Below, one piece after another: positions 12,790-25,879 of a stretch of 64,000 nucleotides of DNA. Origin of the DNA: Edolisoma coerulescens (lineage: Eukaryota; Chordata; Aves; Passeriformes; Campephagidae); NCBI GenBank assembly GCA_013397115.1, contig VWZW01004608.1:2382148-2446147 (forward strand), written 5' to 3'. The notes beneath the pieces are model-generated. The model made no database searches and was not told the DNA's origin. It saw only the letters and a list, made by a program, of their open reading frames with translations. Position 1 is the stretch's first letter, and each line of letters opens with the position of its first letter. Position numbers and translations under genes: made by a program.

Positions 12790-13985
12790 GCAATCAGAAC
12801 ATAAATAGCTTTGTTTGCCACAGTGTTTTATATGGCAGAACAAGTATGGCTAAAATTAATATGTAAAACACAGCATTGATTCATTTTTCCTCTGGCGAAA
12901 AATGACTTTATGCTATTGCATAAGAGGTCATGGTAGTCTGCGTCTTGAGCAGATGTGATCTTCAGAACAGAAAAAACCACCTATTTCATATAACAAAAAA
13001 ATGTGGACTCAGAAACTGTCTGTTTTCATTAAACACATTGCGTTTTTGGCATGTAAAGACCCTCCTGGATACTCAATAGGAATTAACAGTTCCTGTGGAC
13101 CTGAAAAAATTGTGGCTTTTGTTATAGAACTAATAGAAATAATTTTTAAGTAGAAACTCTCCTGAAATATGAATTTAATAATGTAGAATAAAATTCTAGT
13201 AGTTCCACATTCTAGTATGGCAGTAACAAGCCACAAATACAGCAAAATGTTCAAGCATTATAATATCTAAACTACATTATAGTTTTTATGATGAGTCATG
13301 TATAACATGCTTTCTTTAGAAGCTAAATGAAGGTATGAAGACTGTTTGGAATTAGCTCAAATATGAGTGATTAACAACAGATGCAATGGAAATTGCTTGC
13401 TGTATGTCACCCAAACACATCCAACCACAAAAGGCATTTTCCATAGCAATGCAGTGTTCACTTAAAACTTAAAAAAACCACCAACTATATTTTTTCTATA
13501 CAGCCCAAAGACCAAGAACATTTGTTTCCAACAACTAAAAAATATTTTGCATTTTGTGTTGTGAAGTGCACGAGGTGACAGGTAAAACACAGAACTAGAA
13601 TGTAGAAAAATACAGAAGACATGTGTCTTTGTAAGCACACGCATGGAATTCCTCTGGCTCTTGGAAAAATTGAGCCACTCTACTCTTAGGAACAGATTTT
13701 TCTGCTCTGGCTTAGCCATCTAGAATTTAGGTGTTAAGGCTGAGCAAGGTGGTAAGACATTCCTTTCACAGCTGCTGGAGAAAAACAGGCACATTTCTAA
13801 AGTAACTTATTCTCTTCCTGCAATGGGCAGGGGAATCTCGTTCTATGTACTATAATCTTCCTGAGTTTTGGAAAAACGTGATAGATTGTGGATCATGTTT
13901 GTTCGGGGCAGACATCAGGGTCTTACTGACGATATAGAGAATTCCTTGTTTTTCCTAGGGTATGAACAAATTACCACCAAATTAC

Positions 13986-13986
<1 letters not shown>

Positions 13987-14017
<31 letters not shown>
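13987..14017 (+). repeat. A(31) homopolymer
   Basis: Thirty-one consecutive A follow a short tandem AAATTACC motif. There is no AATAAA within the preceding 60 bp and no recognisable retrocopy, so a poly(A) tail of a processed transcript is possible but unsupported. Confidence 0.8.
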
Positions 14018-14019
<2 letters not shown>

Positions 14020-15232
14020 AATTATTTTATTAATTAAATATTAAAAATTATCCAAAATGGAATTTCCTGAAAATGCTGCTGAGTGCTATGAGGACTAGAT
14101 TAATTTTCCACAGAAGTTAAGACCTAGATTCAGGAATCGTAATATTACTAAAAGAAAAGGTCTATTTTCCCAACCATACCTTTAAACACTCAATAGGTCC
14201 TTGAATTAATTCTTACAGTGAGCAGAAGACCTGAAAAATTGTTGTGGAAGTAAAAGAAAGAGTTCAATTTGCAAGACAAGTTTCTAGAATTTAGCATTTG
14301 GTACAAATACTCCCCCAAAAGGAAAAGAGGAAAAAAGCAGAAATATGTTGAATACAGGTATCTAGACATGGACTGGAAGATTGCCTATAGAAATTAATAT
14401 CTCCAGGCACTCAATAACTGCAGTATTTGGTTACCAGACTGGATAAGGTGCTAAAGTATCTCCATGGCATAGGTACCTCTCACAGCTTCAGAGTAGTCTG
14501 CAGCCAAATTTTTAGTGAAACTGGTTTTTTGCAAGAAGGCAGCACTTCTGATAGTTCTGTTGAGCTATGAAATACAATTTTGTATTTATGCTAGGAGCAA
14601 CTGATTGCAAAACCACGTTGTCCTGGTTTGTGAACTTGTCATGGTCACATCAAGAACTGTACCAACACCTGCCAGCAATGAGGCCCTGCTGTTTCCTTTG
14701 TGACGTGAAGCCATCTTCACTTCACTTGAATTTCTATTGTCGGGACTTTCCTGAGATTTGGTACAAAAATACTTAGTTAGTCAGCACATTATTTACCTGT
14801 AGCTTGGTATTAGGGCATACATAGTGTGAGGAATTTCAACAGAATGTGGTAGTTTTTTCCTTCCCTAATTACCTTTGTGTATAGATTTTGGGTCATGATG
14901 TTGTATGATAAGATGCTGCTCTGGATAGTGCCTCAGGAATCATTCCTATTTTTTCTGTTCCTGAAGTTAAAACCATAAGTGAGAGACACCTTAGGAGTAT
15001 GCAGAGCAGCACTATGGATGACATGGTGTCAGTCAGAATCATGAAGATGTGGGAAAGATCAGATTTGCCTGCCTCAGCCGGGCAGGAGAAGACCTGGCTG
15101 CCACAATGTCACTTTGCAATAGCAGCTTCAGCAGCATTTGGTCACAGGAGTGACCGTGGCAGCGCTCAGCGGCAGCACCTGAATGCACACCCTTGTTAGC
15201 AACAGAAGTGCCACCTGTGTGGTTTGATCTCC

Positions 15233-15292
15233 GGGGGGGGGCCTGGTTCAGTGCATCTCTTCTGATGCACTGTAGCCTGTCCCCAGGACAGG
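15233..15292 (+). other. G9 run followed by two adjacent stem-loops
   Basis: Nine G (15233-15241) are followed by a perfect 9-bp stem-loop, CAGTGCATC (15249-15257) pairing with GATGCACTG (15264-15272) across a 6-base loop. Three bases later comes a 7-bp stem-loop, CCTGTCC (15276-15282) pairing with GGACAGG (15286-15292) across a 3-base loop. Two compact hairpins in tandem could be a structured RNA element or a chance arrangement. No neighbouring gene explains them. Confidence 0.45.
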
Positions 15293-16469
15293 GGGCAAGG
15301 GAACAACTCCGGACACTGTGAGGTTGGGAGCCAGCAAAGCAGTTGGTAGGAGAAAGCAGTGCTGGAGGTCTCCAGGGATGGCAGGGCTGCTTCCATCCTC
15401 CATTTCAATGCAACAGGCTCTCTGGTGAGAGGAGTTCATCCACGAGGCTATTTCCATGACATTTAAGGATTTCTGACTGATTAGAGAGCTCCCAAGCAAG
15501 CAGTTATATCAAAATGCTCACGGAAAAAGACACCAGAAGATATGCCTAAAGCAGTGGGGTCTGAAATGAGAGGTACATTTAAACATAAAGGATTTAAAGA
15601 GGAACAAACCTAGGGATTTAAAGATAGAAAAATCATAGGGAAAGTGAAATGAACCCATTGGATTAGACTTGTGTGTTGAGCTCTAGGCGAAAGCAAGATT
15701 AACTTTATTGAGGTCAATAAATAAACCTCCCGTTCAGAAACAAATTACTTAATTTAGCTCTGTGGTGAGACAGAGCCATCTGTAATGCCCATCCATCACC
15801 AGAACGGTTCTATAAATAACTACCACTGTTGCACTAAAGCAGAAGAGGATTAAAGCTCTCATTTAGCTCCCTTGCAGAGACAAAATACAAGGTTTTTACT
15901 GCACATGAGGAGTGTAAGTTGTTGCTTAATGCTGGGTGAATGATGGCCATCACAAAAACCTTCCCAGGACACAGTAAGACACACTTATTTTTTCCTTTGG
16001 AGCTAATATTTCTAGATCAGTAATTTAAAAAGGAAAACCTTCCTCCTTTTCATTTCTTTTTAAGTCCACTTACTACAGCAAGCCCTGCTGCCTGTTGCCC
16101 TCTGGCTCTTCAACCTACGGTTTCTCGCTCTGTTAAAGAATATTTCTGCCAGCTACATGTTATGAGTAATTGACATAAAACATTTCTATCTGAAAAGATA
16201 ATTTGGCAGATTAGGACACCAAGAATTTTTATATTTGTTTCAAAACTACTGCCTGGAAGCACTGAGATATGTTATCAGAGAGTCTAAAGGCAGTACATTT
16301 TAACAGTCTTAGAAAGCAACAAGATGCTGATGAAAGCATAAATGGCAAAGAAAATACAATAGAATACTTATGTACATTCTGATTTAAATAGTTTCAACTC
16401 CGTGGTCCTCAATTTTTGCCATTCAAATATCTGAATAAAATGAGGTTTTCACCAAGCTTCTTGTCTCCT

Positions 16470-16695
16470 ATACCTTGCACTTGGTCTTGTTAAACCTCAT
16501 GACACCAGCCCACTTCTTGAGCTTGTCCAGGTCCCTCTGGATGGCATCCCATCCTTCAGGTGTGACAACTGCACCACTCAGCTTGGTGTCACCTGCAAAT
16601 CTGCTGAGGGTGCACTCAAGCCCTTTGTCAATAATGAAGATAATAAATAACAATTGTTCCCAATGCGAACCACTGAGGGACACCACTTGTCACTG
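16470..16695 (-). mobile_element. CR1 LINE fragment, reverse-transcriptase region
   Basis: Read on the minus strand, this piece encodes the palm region of a CR1 ORF2 reverse transcriptase. The recognisable order is an ECTLSRF stretch, the catalytic box region as FAGDTKL, then TPEGWDAIQRDLDKLKKWA and a degraded N-terminal side of KTKCKV. In active CR1 copies the box is FADDTKL, so the second position of the catalytic pair is already changed here. Both ends are truncated and no 3' terminal repeat is present. It is an inactive, ancient fragment, inserted independently of the other CR1 pieces. Confidence 0.85.
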
Positions 16696-19600
16696 AATTC
16701 TTTGTGATAACTGATTTGCTGAATTTATACAACACAGTCTGCTTGTGTGAAATGCACTTTGTTCACCACTCACATGGCAATAAAGAACATTGAAAATAAT
16801 GAATTTTTCTTCTGCAAATAAATCTGTTTAAATGGTGTTAAAGTGAGAATTGTTCATTAAAGAAAAAAGAACCTGAAAATTCATGAAGCCCATGATATCC
16901 AAATTGCAATCCTGGGGAGCTAGGAACCATTCTTTGACTCCAAGAGCAAGGTCCGCTTAAATTCACACAACTAAACAGTTGTGCCCTTTCCTTCCATAGC
17001 CAGTGCAGTCTTTTTCACACTTCTCCTTCGCAAAAATTCCTGGCCCATCTTAGTGATGTGCACAGAACCTTAAATGGATTACAGTTCCTCCCAGGAACAC
17101 CAAGTAACTGAATTGTGAACAATCATAAATAGACCTTTTTGCTTTAATATCTAATTCAGACATGGGTTATTCAGAAATCCAGTTCTTGAGTCAACTGGCT
17201 CTAAGTCTTGACCATATCTTGAATACTAACATTAAAAGTATTTGATTTAATTTAATATAAATATTAATAATATCTGCTAATATTTAATACTGGAGGCAAG
17301 TGTCTCCTTAATTCAGAGAGACATCAAATACTATATTTTATCTCTTTTTTATTAATTGTTATTTATATCTTTCTTAGGACTGTTAAGTTCTACCTAGTTT
17401 TTGATAAACATTTTTATGGTGATAAACAATAAAGCTTTTTTACTTCTATTTTAAGTGGTTTCCATCCTCCTTTTCCCTCTGCAACTTGTTCCTGTCCATC
17501 AGCTAGTACAGGGCCATTTGATTTGGAACAGCTGAGAGGGTAGGGATTTCTGGAAAGCAGTGCAGAACAAGGGCAGGGAAATCCTATCAGTGACTCTCAG
17601 GTCCCCAAGATGTGCAGATGAATGTCAAATCAGCTCGCTGGCTGGCTGCCTTTAATCTCTGGTGGGTGGTTAGTAGGAAAAAGAGGGTTTTAATCTTTTT
17701 ATTCCATATCACTTTGCAGCTGAGCTCCGTGGGCAAAATGAATAGTCAGTGTTTCAAATCACAGATGGAATTGTTGCTCTGAAGCTTTGGCTTAAGTAGA
17801 GACCAGTTTTTCATAACAAGTTGGTAAAGCTTTCACTGGGAGAAAGTCAGGGTTGGCATCCTGCCTGGATCACACCATCATCAGCAGAAAGATTTCCATT
17901 CACACCAGCTGCACTAAAGCTCCCCACAGAATCCTTAAAATTTTTTGGTCTGAAAGTGCTTATTTACCTCTTTATTGAAGAACTTCAGGGTTTACTCAGC
18001 CTTCAAACAGAAGAATATGCAAGAGTTAAGTGGGACTTTAGGGCTCCAGGACTATAATTTTGTACCACTAAAAAACAAAAAAAAATGCCATTCTTGAGTA
18101 GAAACGGCAACGTAATCTTACATCTCAGGAAATTGGGACAGACTGGAGTGTTACATTAATTGGTGATAATGGCTACCAGTTCTTCACTGCTCAATTTAAA
18201 TGCCGCAAATGCATCTCAGTTTCTGCCAATATTTGAATGCCAACAACAGAATTGTGTTACAGCAGTTGAGAGATTAATAATTTCCTTTTCCACACAGCAC
18301 CTAACCTCTAATACATTTGCTCCATCTACCAACGGTGCAACATTTGTGAGAGTCTCAAGGAGCAGTCCAAGGTGTAGTTCACAGTGGCAGCATATTCATG
18401 TTCTCACACAGGTGGTGTTGCAGAAGTTTTTAAGTAATTTTTCTCTTGATTTAGAGAAGTAAGTCCCAAAGAGACCAGTGGCCTCTCAAAAGGGTGCTCT
18501 GTTGCTGCCTTCCACTTTTGGGGCCCTGTATGACCACTTGTGCTGGTGTCCATAGCAAGAATATGGTTGCTAAAAGTGGGGAGAAGCAAGTCCATGCTGA
18601 TAGTAGTTTGCTGATTGCCATGGTAACTAGGGGCATTATTGTGTCTATAAAGGGTCAAGATGTACATTGCCATCCAGTGCTCCTCAGAGCAATGTTCTTA
18701 TTGCAACTGTAAGAGGAATTGTCTAGCACATCCCAGAATCAGATAATTATCATTGACAAAAAATGTGGGGTAGAATTAGACACGTCCACTCTGTATTGCA
18801 GAACATGTGCCCTCAGCCTATCCCCTAGGAGCTTGTGCTGCCCCTGGTGAAACATTTCTAGCATTTCCACCACTGCTGACTTGCTGTAGCTTCCACACCC
18901 TGTTACTTTACTGTGCTCTTGCAATTAAGGGTTTGTACCTAGCACTGCAGCTCAGTGCCTAGCACAATCCCTCTATGCCGTTGTACCATGCTCTGATTTA
19001 TGATACTGAGGACATTATGAGGGAAAAAATGCATTTGTTTTGAGAGGAAAAATATGCTATTTCCATTTAAAAAAAATAATTGTTATTAGCAGATGATGGA
19101 AGAAGGGAGCCAAAACCAAATTTCTAACTTTTCCATTAAGCTATGTAATGAAACAAGAAAATTTTCTGATCCTTTGAATTTAAGACTGCTACTGTTTACA
19201 TGTAGCTATGTACGCTTATTTCTAAACATCCTTATGGACTCTAGAACTTCTATAATAGAATTTTTAAAAATAGCTGAATGAGGGGAAAGAAAATGTCTCT
19301 AATCTATTCAGAAAAAATGAAGATGTATAGTGGTTTTTGCAGGACAAATTAGATAAAACATGAGAAAATGATCCATTGCTCTGAAAGACACATTTGAAAT
19401 CTAAAAGCCTTATTATGTTATGAATAAATTCTGGGAGGTATTGAGTAATACTATTGCTATTGAGTAATAGTAATAACACATCAGGTTTTAGGCAGGATAA
19501 AGCCTTCCATAGTGATGTCAAGTTAGATGAACCTTCTTCAACATGTTGTTTAAATAAACACTGGCAAGTTGACAGTATCACACTGTCTGGAACAACTAAG

Positions 19601-22600
19601 AAAACATACCCTAGTGCAAGTGAAGGAAGGTAGTAGCTGGCAAAACATATTTGGGTGAACTGCTGAATTTGGGTCCCTCTACAAGCATAAGAGGTTTGAA
19701 CATTATGGACAGTCATTTTTATATTGTTTAGTTTTTTTCTGAACCAGAATCTAGATTAATTTAACAGAGATACAGAAAGATTTTTTTTACAATGCAGTTC
19801 CATTTAGTTTGCAGTGAAATTCAGTATCTGTTGAATTATCAGTGACTGGATGTTGGCACAAAGAAAGCTGAAATAAATTATTCATAACAATTAGCATAGA
19901 AGTGTAAAATTTCACAGGAGGGATTAAACTGGAGTGACTCATTCAATCTCTCCTGCTGTTTACAGAGGTTTCAATAACCTAGTGAGGGTGGAAAAATTTG
20001 CCATGAGACTCAGGCCTCAGGTCAGGTAAAGAGATGTTTTGAACGAGTTAATTGTAAAAGCTGTGTTTGAGTAATGTGTTGTCTAAAATAGGGTTCAAAG
20101 GTGCTAACAGCTTCCATGCAGTGGGTCTTTGGCTAAATACAGAATAACAGGCTCATTCACAGATGGTGGATGTGTTAGGTCAATGGAACTAGCAATCAAG
20201 TCTGTCCACAGAGAATAACTCAAAACACCACTCAAAGCAATGGGATCATGATCAGAAGCTAGGACACGATACTGCTGGGTATTCATATGCATTTGAGGCT
20301 GAAGGCAATGGCACTATCCTTCAGAAAATAAAAAGATTTCAAGAAGTAGCAAAAAGAGTAGAGTTTCTCTGTCCCAGAAGTGGCAGAAGGTTCAGATGTG
20401 GCATTTGAAAGCAATGAAATTTCCTGTTTAATATATGCAAGAAAACACCTTCATGTACATCCCTTGTAAACAAACAGAACTCCAGCAAAAGAAATCCAGC
20501 TCTTGACATTTGTCCCTCTATCACAATTAATCTTGCAAGTGCCTGATCATGAACTAATAACTCTGATTAATGGGGCAAAATATATTCTGAAGCAAAAAGA
20601 CTTAGATGATAAGAAAGATGGCATTTTTATAGTTCCATAAGGGCCTTAAACTATCATGCCTGTATCTGACCACAATAGTTTGAAGTCCTTTCTGAGGTCA
20701 TCTAATATATTTCTGTGACATCACAGATTTTTTAGAAGAATTTGAAAGGATGGTGAGATTTTGACTGGAAGATGGTTGTGAAAGAACATTCTGGGACACA
20801 CATCAAGCTGAAGAATAAAGTTAAAAGAGAATTCATATGACTAGGAGGCTATAGCAGGATGAAACTGCTAGTAAGTATTTGCAATTTGTCATGGAGCTTG
20901 AAGAGAATTCTCCCTGGAGCTGTGAAAATGTTCATAGCTAAAGTTCAGACTAAGTAAGATGTGACAAGAAAAATTCAATTTCTCTGTAAACATATGCCCA
21001 TGATTTAAATAAGTATGATTAGTTGGAAGGATATTTTGTGCAAGAAAAATATTTTGGCCCAATTCTTTAAAATCTAGCAGGTAATTTAAAATTAGCTGAA
21101 TGTCTGTGTTGTATCCTCAGTATTCACTCATTGTCTTGGATGATTCCTGCTGCTTCCGATGATGTTATTTATAAATAACAGCAGAGTAGCAGTCTCTGTG
21201 TAAGCAGGTCTATTTGGCACAGTATTTGCAGGTCTTGAAGTACAGTGAGATTCAGGTAAAGTATCCCAAGGCATAATTTTGCTATGAAAGGGAACAGTTA
21301 GAGGAAAATTTGATGGATAACAAATTAAAGTAAGTGATTGACAAGACAGGGCGAAGTTCAGGTGTTCAGCACCAATTCTGAAAGCCCAGAAGCCTGCTGG
21401 GATTTTTTACCAGGATGTTAACAGAAATAATTGCCATTTTTTGATATCAGACTACCTCAAAAACTCCTAAGTTGATTCTGTACCTCTGATAACAAGAAAC
21501 ATTACAAGGACGTTTGCTTAGTCCTGTTTTCACTAACTTCATTTCTGCTCCACCTGCAGCCTGCAGAATCACAGACAGTCAAAGCTTCTGGGAAAATGCT
21601 TCAGGATTTAATAAGTGCAATATTTCGTAAGACTGGTTTCCTTGGTGTCTCTTGACCTTTTCTTTTCCAGAAGCATTTTAGTATCTTTTAAGAATTTCTG
21701 CATATCTTTGTGCAAAAAGTGAGACTCACATATGGATATAAATCTGATTCTCCAAAGAAGCCTGATTTCTATGACATGGAAGGATTATTCATTTCTATGG
21801 TCTTTTATTCTAAGCCTTACCTTTCTGTGAATTATTTCAACAACGACTGTCAGTGTGATGGTTCGAGTTCTGGCCTCATGAATCAGTATTTTGTTGTTAC
21901 TTATTTAGTAAGACAGTACTGTTTTATGAGCACACGATGCCCATGTAACTGTATTGTGTTTCCACACTATTTAAAAATAAGAAAGCAAAAATATGCTTCA
22001 AATACAGTACAAGCACTTCAATCTTATAAATGAAGGAAGACAAGAAAAGAAGTACAACTGTGATGGGAGAATAGAATAGAAGTAAAAAAAAACTGTTGAG
22101 ATGCATTAGCCTCCGATTTCAGTAAGGATCATGATGTTAAAAACAGAATCACTAAATATTTGCATTTGAAATGCACTTCCAGAGGTCATCATCCACTATT
22201 CATGCCCTTCTCTACCACCTCAAAGAAAATCTAATCAGAGCAAATTGCTCAGGGTTGTGTCTTGTTGATTCTTGAGCATCTCCAAGGATGAAGAGTACAC
22301 AGCAACTCTGGCCAACAACTTTTGGACCAACCTCATGTTTAAAAAATAACAACATTGTATTACCATGTTATAATGAATCACAATTTACCATGTTCCAACT
22401 TGTTTTCCTCTGTTCCTAGGGACAAAGATAATCTAGTCATTGGAGATGAGGATATGAACATGGAAACAATCATAATTAAGAAGGAAACAAAGGGGTTAAT
22501 GATCTTGAGATTGTTATTTAATTAAGGTGAGTAGAAACTGATCTAATAGTTTGGAACACTGTGAGTCATGCTGAAGAAGGAATTGTTGAGATTAGTAACA

Positions 22601-23111
22601 AAGGCTTCTAAAGATTATCACTGGCAGTGAGTTCTCAATGTTTTCATTAATAATCTGGGCAGCAAAATAATACTTTGTTAATGCAATTTGCTGACAACAT
22701 AAACTTGGAAGATAAGAACAGTACAGAGAGAAATCAGAACTGTGTAGACACATAAATAGATAACCTTAAACTGAACAAAAAACATAAATGCATCAGATTT
22801 AATAATATAAAATGCACATAAGTAAGGCTCACATATGCCTCTCCCAAGTTTACACTTTTTAACACATCTGTGGGTCTTGGGCTAAGGCTCAGCCCACTCC
22901 CTTGGTAAGGGCTAGGAGAGAGACAAATTTTAGAAAGCTGGTAAACCCTGGTGATCAAAATAATGTCTAGGCAATTTATACCTTTTTGGGAGTAAGGTTC
23001 AGTCCAAGACTAAGGCTTGTGCTAGATTTTGGGGTTAGTGTTCAGAGAGACAAAGGTTAGATCCTCTCTCAAAATCTGTTTTTAATATGAAGTACCACTG
23101 CACTGGGTATG
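16696..23111. other. Unique DNA with short ORFs, no recognised gene
   Basis: Nothing recognisable was found. The longest frame is 150 codons on the minus strand (19264-19716). It encodes a hydrophobic, Leu- and Ser-rich sequence with several Cys but no domain I know. A cluster of overlapping frames of 60-100 codons lies at 18160-18925. A 12-bp direct repeat (19439-19450 and 19458-19469) lies within the 150-codon frame. These may be chance frames or worn relics of an unidentified repeat. Confidence 0.55.
19439..19469 (+). repeat. 12-bp direct repeat TATTGAGTAATA
   Basis: Two identical copies start at 19439 and 19458, separated by seven bases. It is a small local duplication inside AT-rich sequence. 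Confidence 0.6.
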
Positions 23112-23738
23112 TGTGACAAGATTTAGGTAGCAGGGAGGGTACAGGGGTGGCTTCTGTGAGAAGTTGCCAGAAGCTTTCCTCATGTCCAGCAGAGCAAATG
23201 TCATCCAGCTCCAAGATGGATCTGCCTCTAGCCAAGGCCAAGCCCATCAGTGATGGTAGGATAACAGATATAAGAAATGGAAAATCTGCTGTGTAACAGC
23301 AGCAGTGGAGAGAGGAGTGAAAGTATGGAGAGAAACAGAAGTGTGTGAGGAGTCCTCCTGAGGGGGAAGGAGCAGCAGAGACAATGTATGATGAGCAGGC
23401 CACAACCCCCACCCCCTACCCCTCTGCACCACTGCAGGGCAGAGATAGAGAATGGAAGTCAGGTTGAGCCCAGGAAGAAGGAAAAGGTGGGGGAAGATTT
23501 TCTGAAATTTGGGGGGTTTTCTCATTTTCTTGTTCTGATTTTATTGGCAGTAGATTCAAATAATTTCCCCAAGTTGAGTCTGTTTTGCTTGTGATAGTAA
23601 TTGGCGAGTGATCTTCCCTGTCATTATCCCAAAGCACAAGACTTTCATTATTTTTTTTCTCCCCTGTCCAGCTGAGGAGGGGAGTGATAGAGCAGCTCTG
23701 ATGGGCACCTGGTGTCCTACCAGGGTCAATCCACCACA
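23112..23738 (+). mobile_element. ERVL-type avian LTR, internally shortened
   Basis: The block begins TGTGACAAG and ends CCACCACA, and follows the order I recall for a common avian ERVL LTR. That order is a leader ending near the pair AGAAGTTGCC/AGAAGC, then the CAAGATGGATCTGCC segment, a degraded TATA-like GATATAAG near 23267, and then AGGAGTCCTCCTGAG. The downstream R/U5 part carries CCCCAAGTTGAGTCTG, TCTCCCCTGTCCAGCTGAGG and GGGCACCTGG. The GC-rich tandem segment usually lying in the middle is missing, so the copy is shorter than the family. The polyadenylation signal position reads AGTAGA (23549-23554) instead of AATAAA. No clear target duplication flanks it and no internal viral genes are adjacent. 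Assignment rests on memory of the consensus. Confidence 0.7.
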
Positions 23739-24609
23739 ACCACTAAGCAATTTCTAAGCATTTTCTAAGGTGAGGAAACAAACCTTACCTCCAGCCCATT
23801 GGGTTCGTCCATCCATGAAAGCACTAGTCCTAACATAATTAATATCTGTCACAGCAAATACAATCTACAAGGCAACAATAAACCTTTAATTTTCTCCATA
23901 CACAGTCGGTCTATTTGTCTTATCCTAGTGTCAAACAATATCTTGCTCAAATACCACAGAAGAAAACTAACCCTATGTATGGCTAGTTTTGAGCATTCAG
24001 CATTGGATTGTACTGATGTGTGAACATAAGAAGTGATACTAGTATGTATTAAGAGTTTGAGGACTTACTTAAATCTCTTAGCACTGCTGAATTGGATTCA
24101 CTTTATATGAGCGTCCTTTTGCTGCACGTGCAGGTTCTTCTGACACCCTTGTATGAAGAGCTGAAATACTGAGAGTAGGATCAGGGTAGTGGCAGAAATG
24201 TCATGTGATAGTGAAGTCACTTGTCTGAAAAAGCAGCAGCAGGATGGGTAGAAAAGGCTTCTAATAGCATCCAGGTTAAATGGATTATTGAGTGCACTCT
24301 GGGGAAATGGAACTAATTAAGAGGTTGCATAGTATGCTTCTAACATTTATAATCTTATAAGGGACCCTCTCTACTTATTGTCTTTCAGCCCTGCAAACAG
24401 AGAAAATGAGGTTTAGGAAGAGAGAAAGATTTTTGAAGAGCACATTACCAGCGTGCAGGAGGGATAATTTCAGTGGTGGCTGTGGAACATCCTGCTCGCT
24501 TGTACAGTTCTGGTGTCTGGGAGTCCTGAACTCACTATTCAGCTTTGACTCCCCTGGGCTCCTACACTGTCTTACTGTAGAAGTGCGCCCACTCATGAAA
24601 TATCGACCT

Positions 24610-24640
24610 AATTATTAGGTTAATTAATAAGTTAATTAAC
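24610..24640. promoter_or_regulatory. Cluster of homeodomain/HNF1-like TTAATTAA motifs
   Basis: TAATTA is followed by two copies of GTTAATTAA (24619-24627 and 24631-24639) spaced 12 bp apart. The second extends to the perfect palindrome GTTAATTAAC (24631-24640). The half-site GTTAAT is that of HNF1, and TAATTA is a general homeodomain core. Such AT-rich clusters also arise by chance in a region of this composition, so the regulatory reading is tentative. Confidence 0.25.
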
Positions 24641-25879
24641 TGTCTTGTTAGTAATGTGCTAAATAGTGCAGAGCAGTTGAGGCTTCATAGAGATTAGAAG
24701 GTATAGGATAATATTATTGTTCTACTTATTAAGGGTCACAGCATTCTTACTATTAAAAATCCAGATTAGTACAGATAAATCATGTCATCTGGCTCATGAG
24801 ATTGGAGAGACACAGAATTTTACCCACTGCTGAAGGACTCCCTTAATCAGTTACAGACAGGTTGTGTAGCTGAATCTGTTAGCAGAGAGCCTTACTCCCT
24901 CAGGTATTCCTGGCAAGAGGAGATACAGCTGAGAAAGAAAGTGTGTTACAGTGCCTCAGCACTGCTCAGTGTTCGAGGATAAGGAGGTGGCTTTTTGATA
25001 CTGCTTACCTGTCTCTTCTTCTCACTTAACACTTTAACTGTACCCCTACGTGTACACTGTTATCACGTTGTGTAGGCAATTCACCTGCCTGTGAACTTCT
25101 GTTAATATGAAAAATTAGCCCCTGGAAATTATGGGAAAGTCAACACTGCTTGCCAGCTCTCAAGGTTATGTGTGCCTACAGGAAGATTTTCACCATAACT
25201 TCATGGGCAAATTCACAAAAATAAGTGAACCACCAATTTTAATTACTTTTCCCAAAGAATTGGGATGCAGGAGTTTTTCAGGTTAAAATGACACATTATA
25301 ATTTTCTTTTCTTTTTGGAAACAATTGGATCACTGAACTTGAAATTACAACAAATTGCTTTAGGTTACTATCAGGACTGGACATATGCTTAAATACTTCA
25401 GATTTGGCAACTGAAGAAAGCAAAAGCAGTAGTGTGAATTACAGGCATCATTAAGAGTGTTGCCTATAGTGAAATTGGACTGTTCATTAAACTGTAATTC
25501 TTAGCCAGTTAGACCTTTAAAAATGGTGTATTATAAAAATTATAGTAATCACCATGATAATTAAAAGAGTCATCTATGATTACACCTGAGCTTAATGTCA
25601 TGCTTAAGGCAAGAGGTGCACTTTGGGCTTTAAAATGTTAATTGGCCTTTAGGAAAAAGGAGTTAGATTGATGTAATATGAAGGACTAGATGGTACCTTG
25701 TTCCTAAGTAACAGAGTGTAGGATAATGGCAAACTTCCCGGTGTGTCTTCATGACCTCCTTCTGTGAAGAAATTTTACCTGTAGGCCTAAAAATTAATTG
25801 ATTTTAAGACTTTTTGTATTAAGCAAGACAATTGTTCCTCTTTTTTTCTGCTCAAAATTTCAAGAATTTAAGCATTTTA

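Larger units (their letters stand above)
12012..16469. other. Unique DNA without a recognised gene
   Basis: No coding domain or RNA gene was recognised. The interval contains a 19-bp palindrome (12771-12789), a 31-base A homopolymer (13987-14017) and two adjacent stem-loops beside a G9 run (15233-15292), each listed separately. Open frames stay below 90 codons. Confidence 0.6.

Noticed and set aside
13987..14017. Poly(A) tail of a processed retrocopy or SINE
   Set aside because: No AATAAA is seen within the upstream 60 bp, no retrocopy body was recognised and no flanking duplication was noticed. The A25 (27638) and A18 (48986) tracts were rejected for the same reasons.
18160..18925. Coding gene from several 60-100 codon frames
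   Set aside because: The frames overlap on both strands, have no recognisable domain and are not joined by convincing splice sites.
21855..21880. tRNA-like B box (GGTTCGAGTTC)
   Set aside because: The bases around it do not form the T-arm stem, and no A box or acceptor stem fits upstream.
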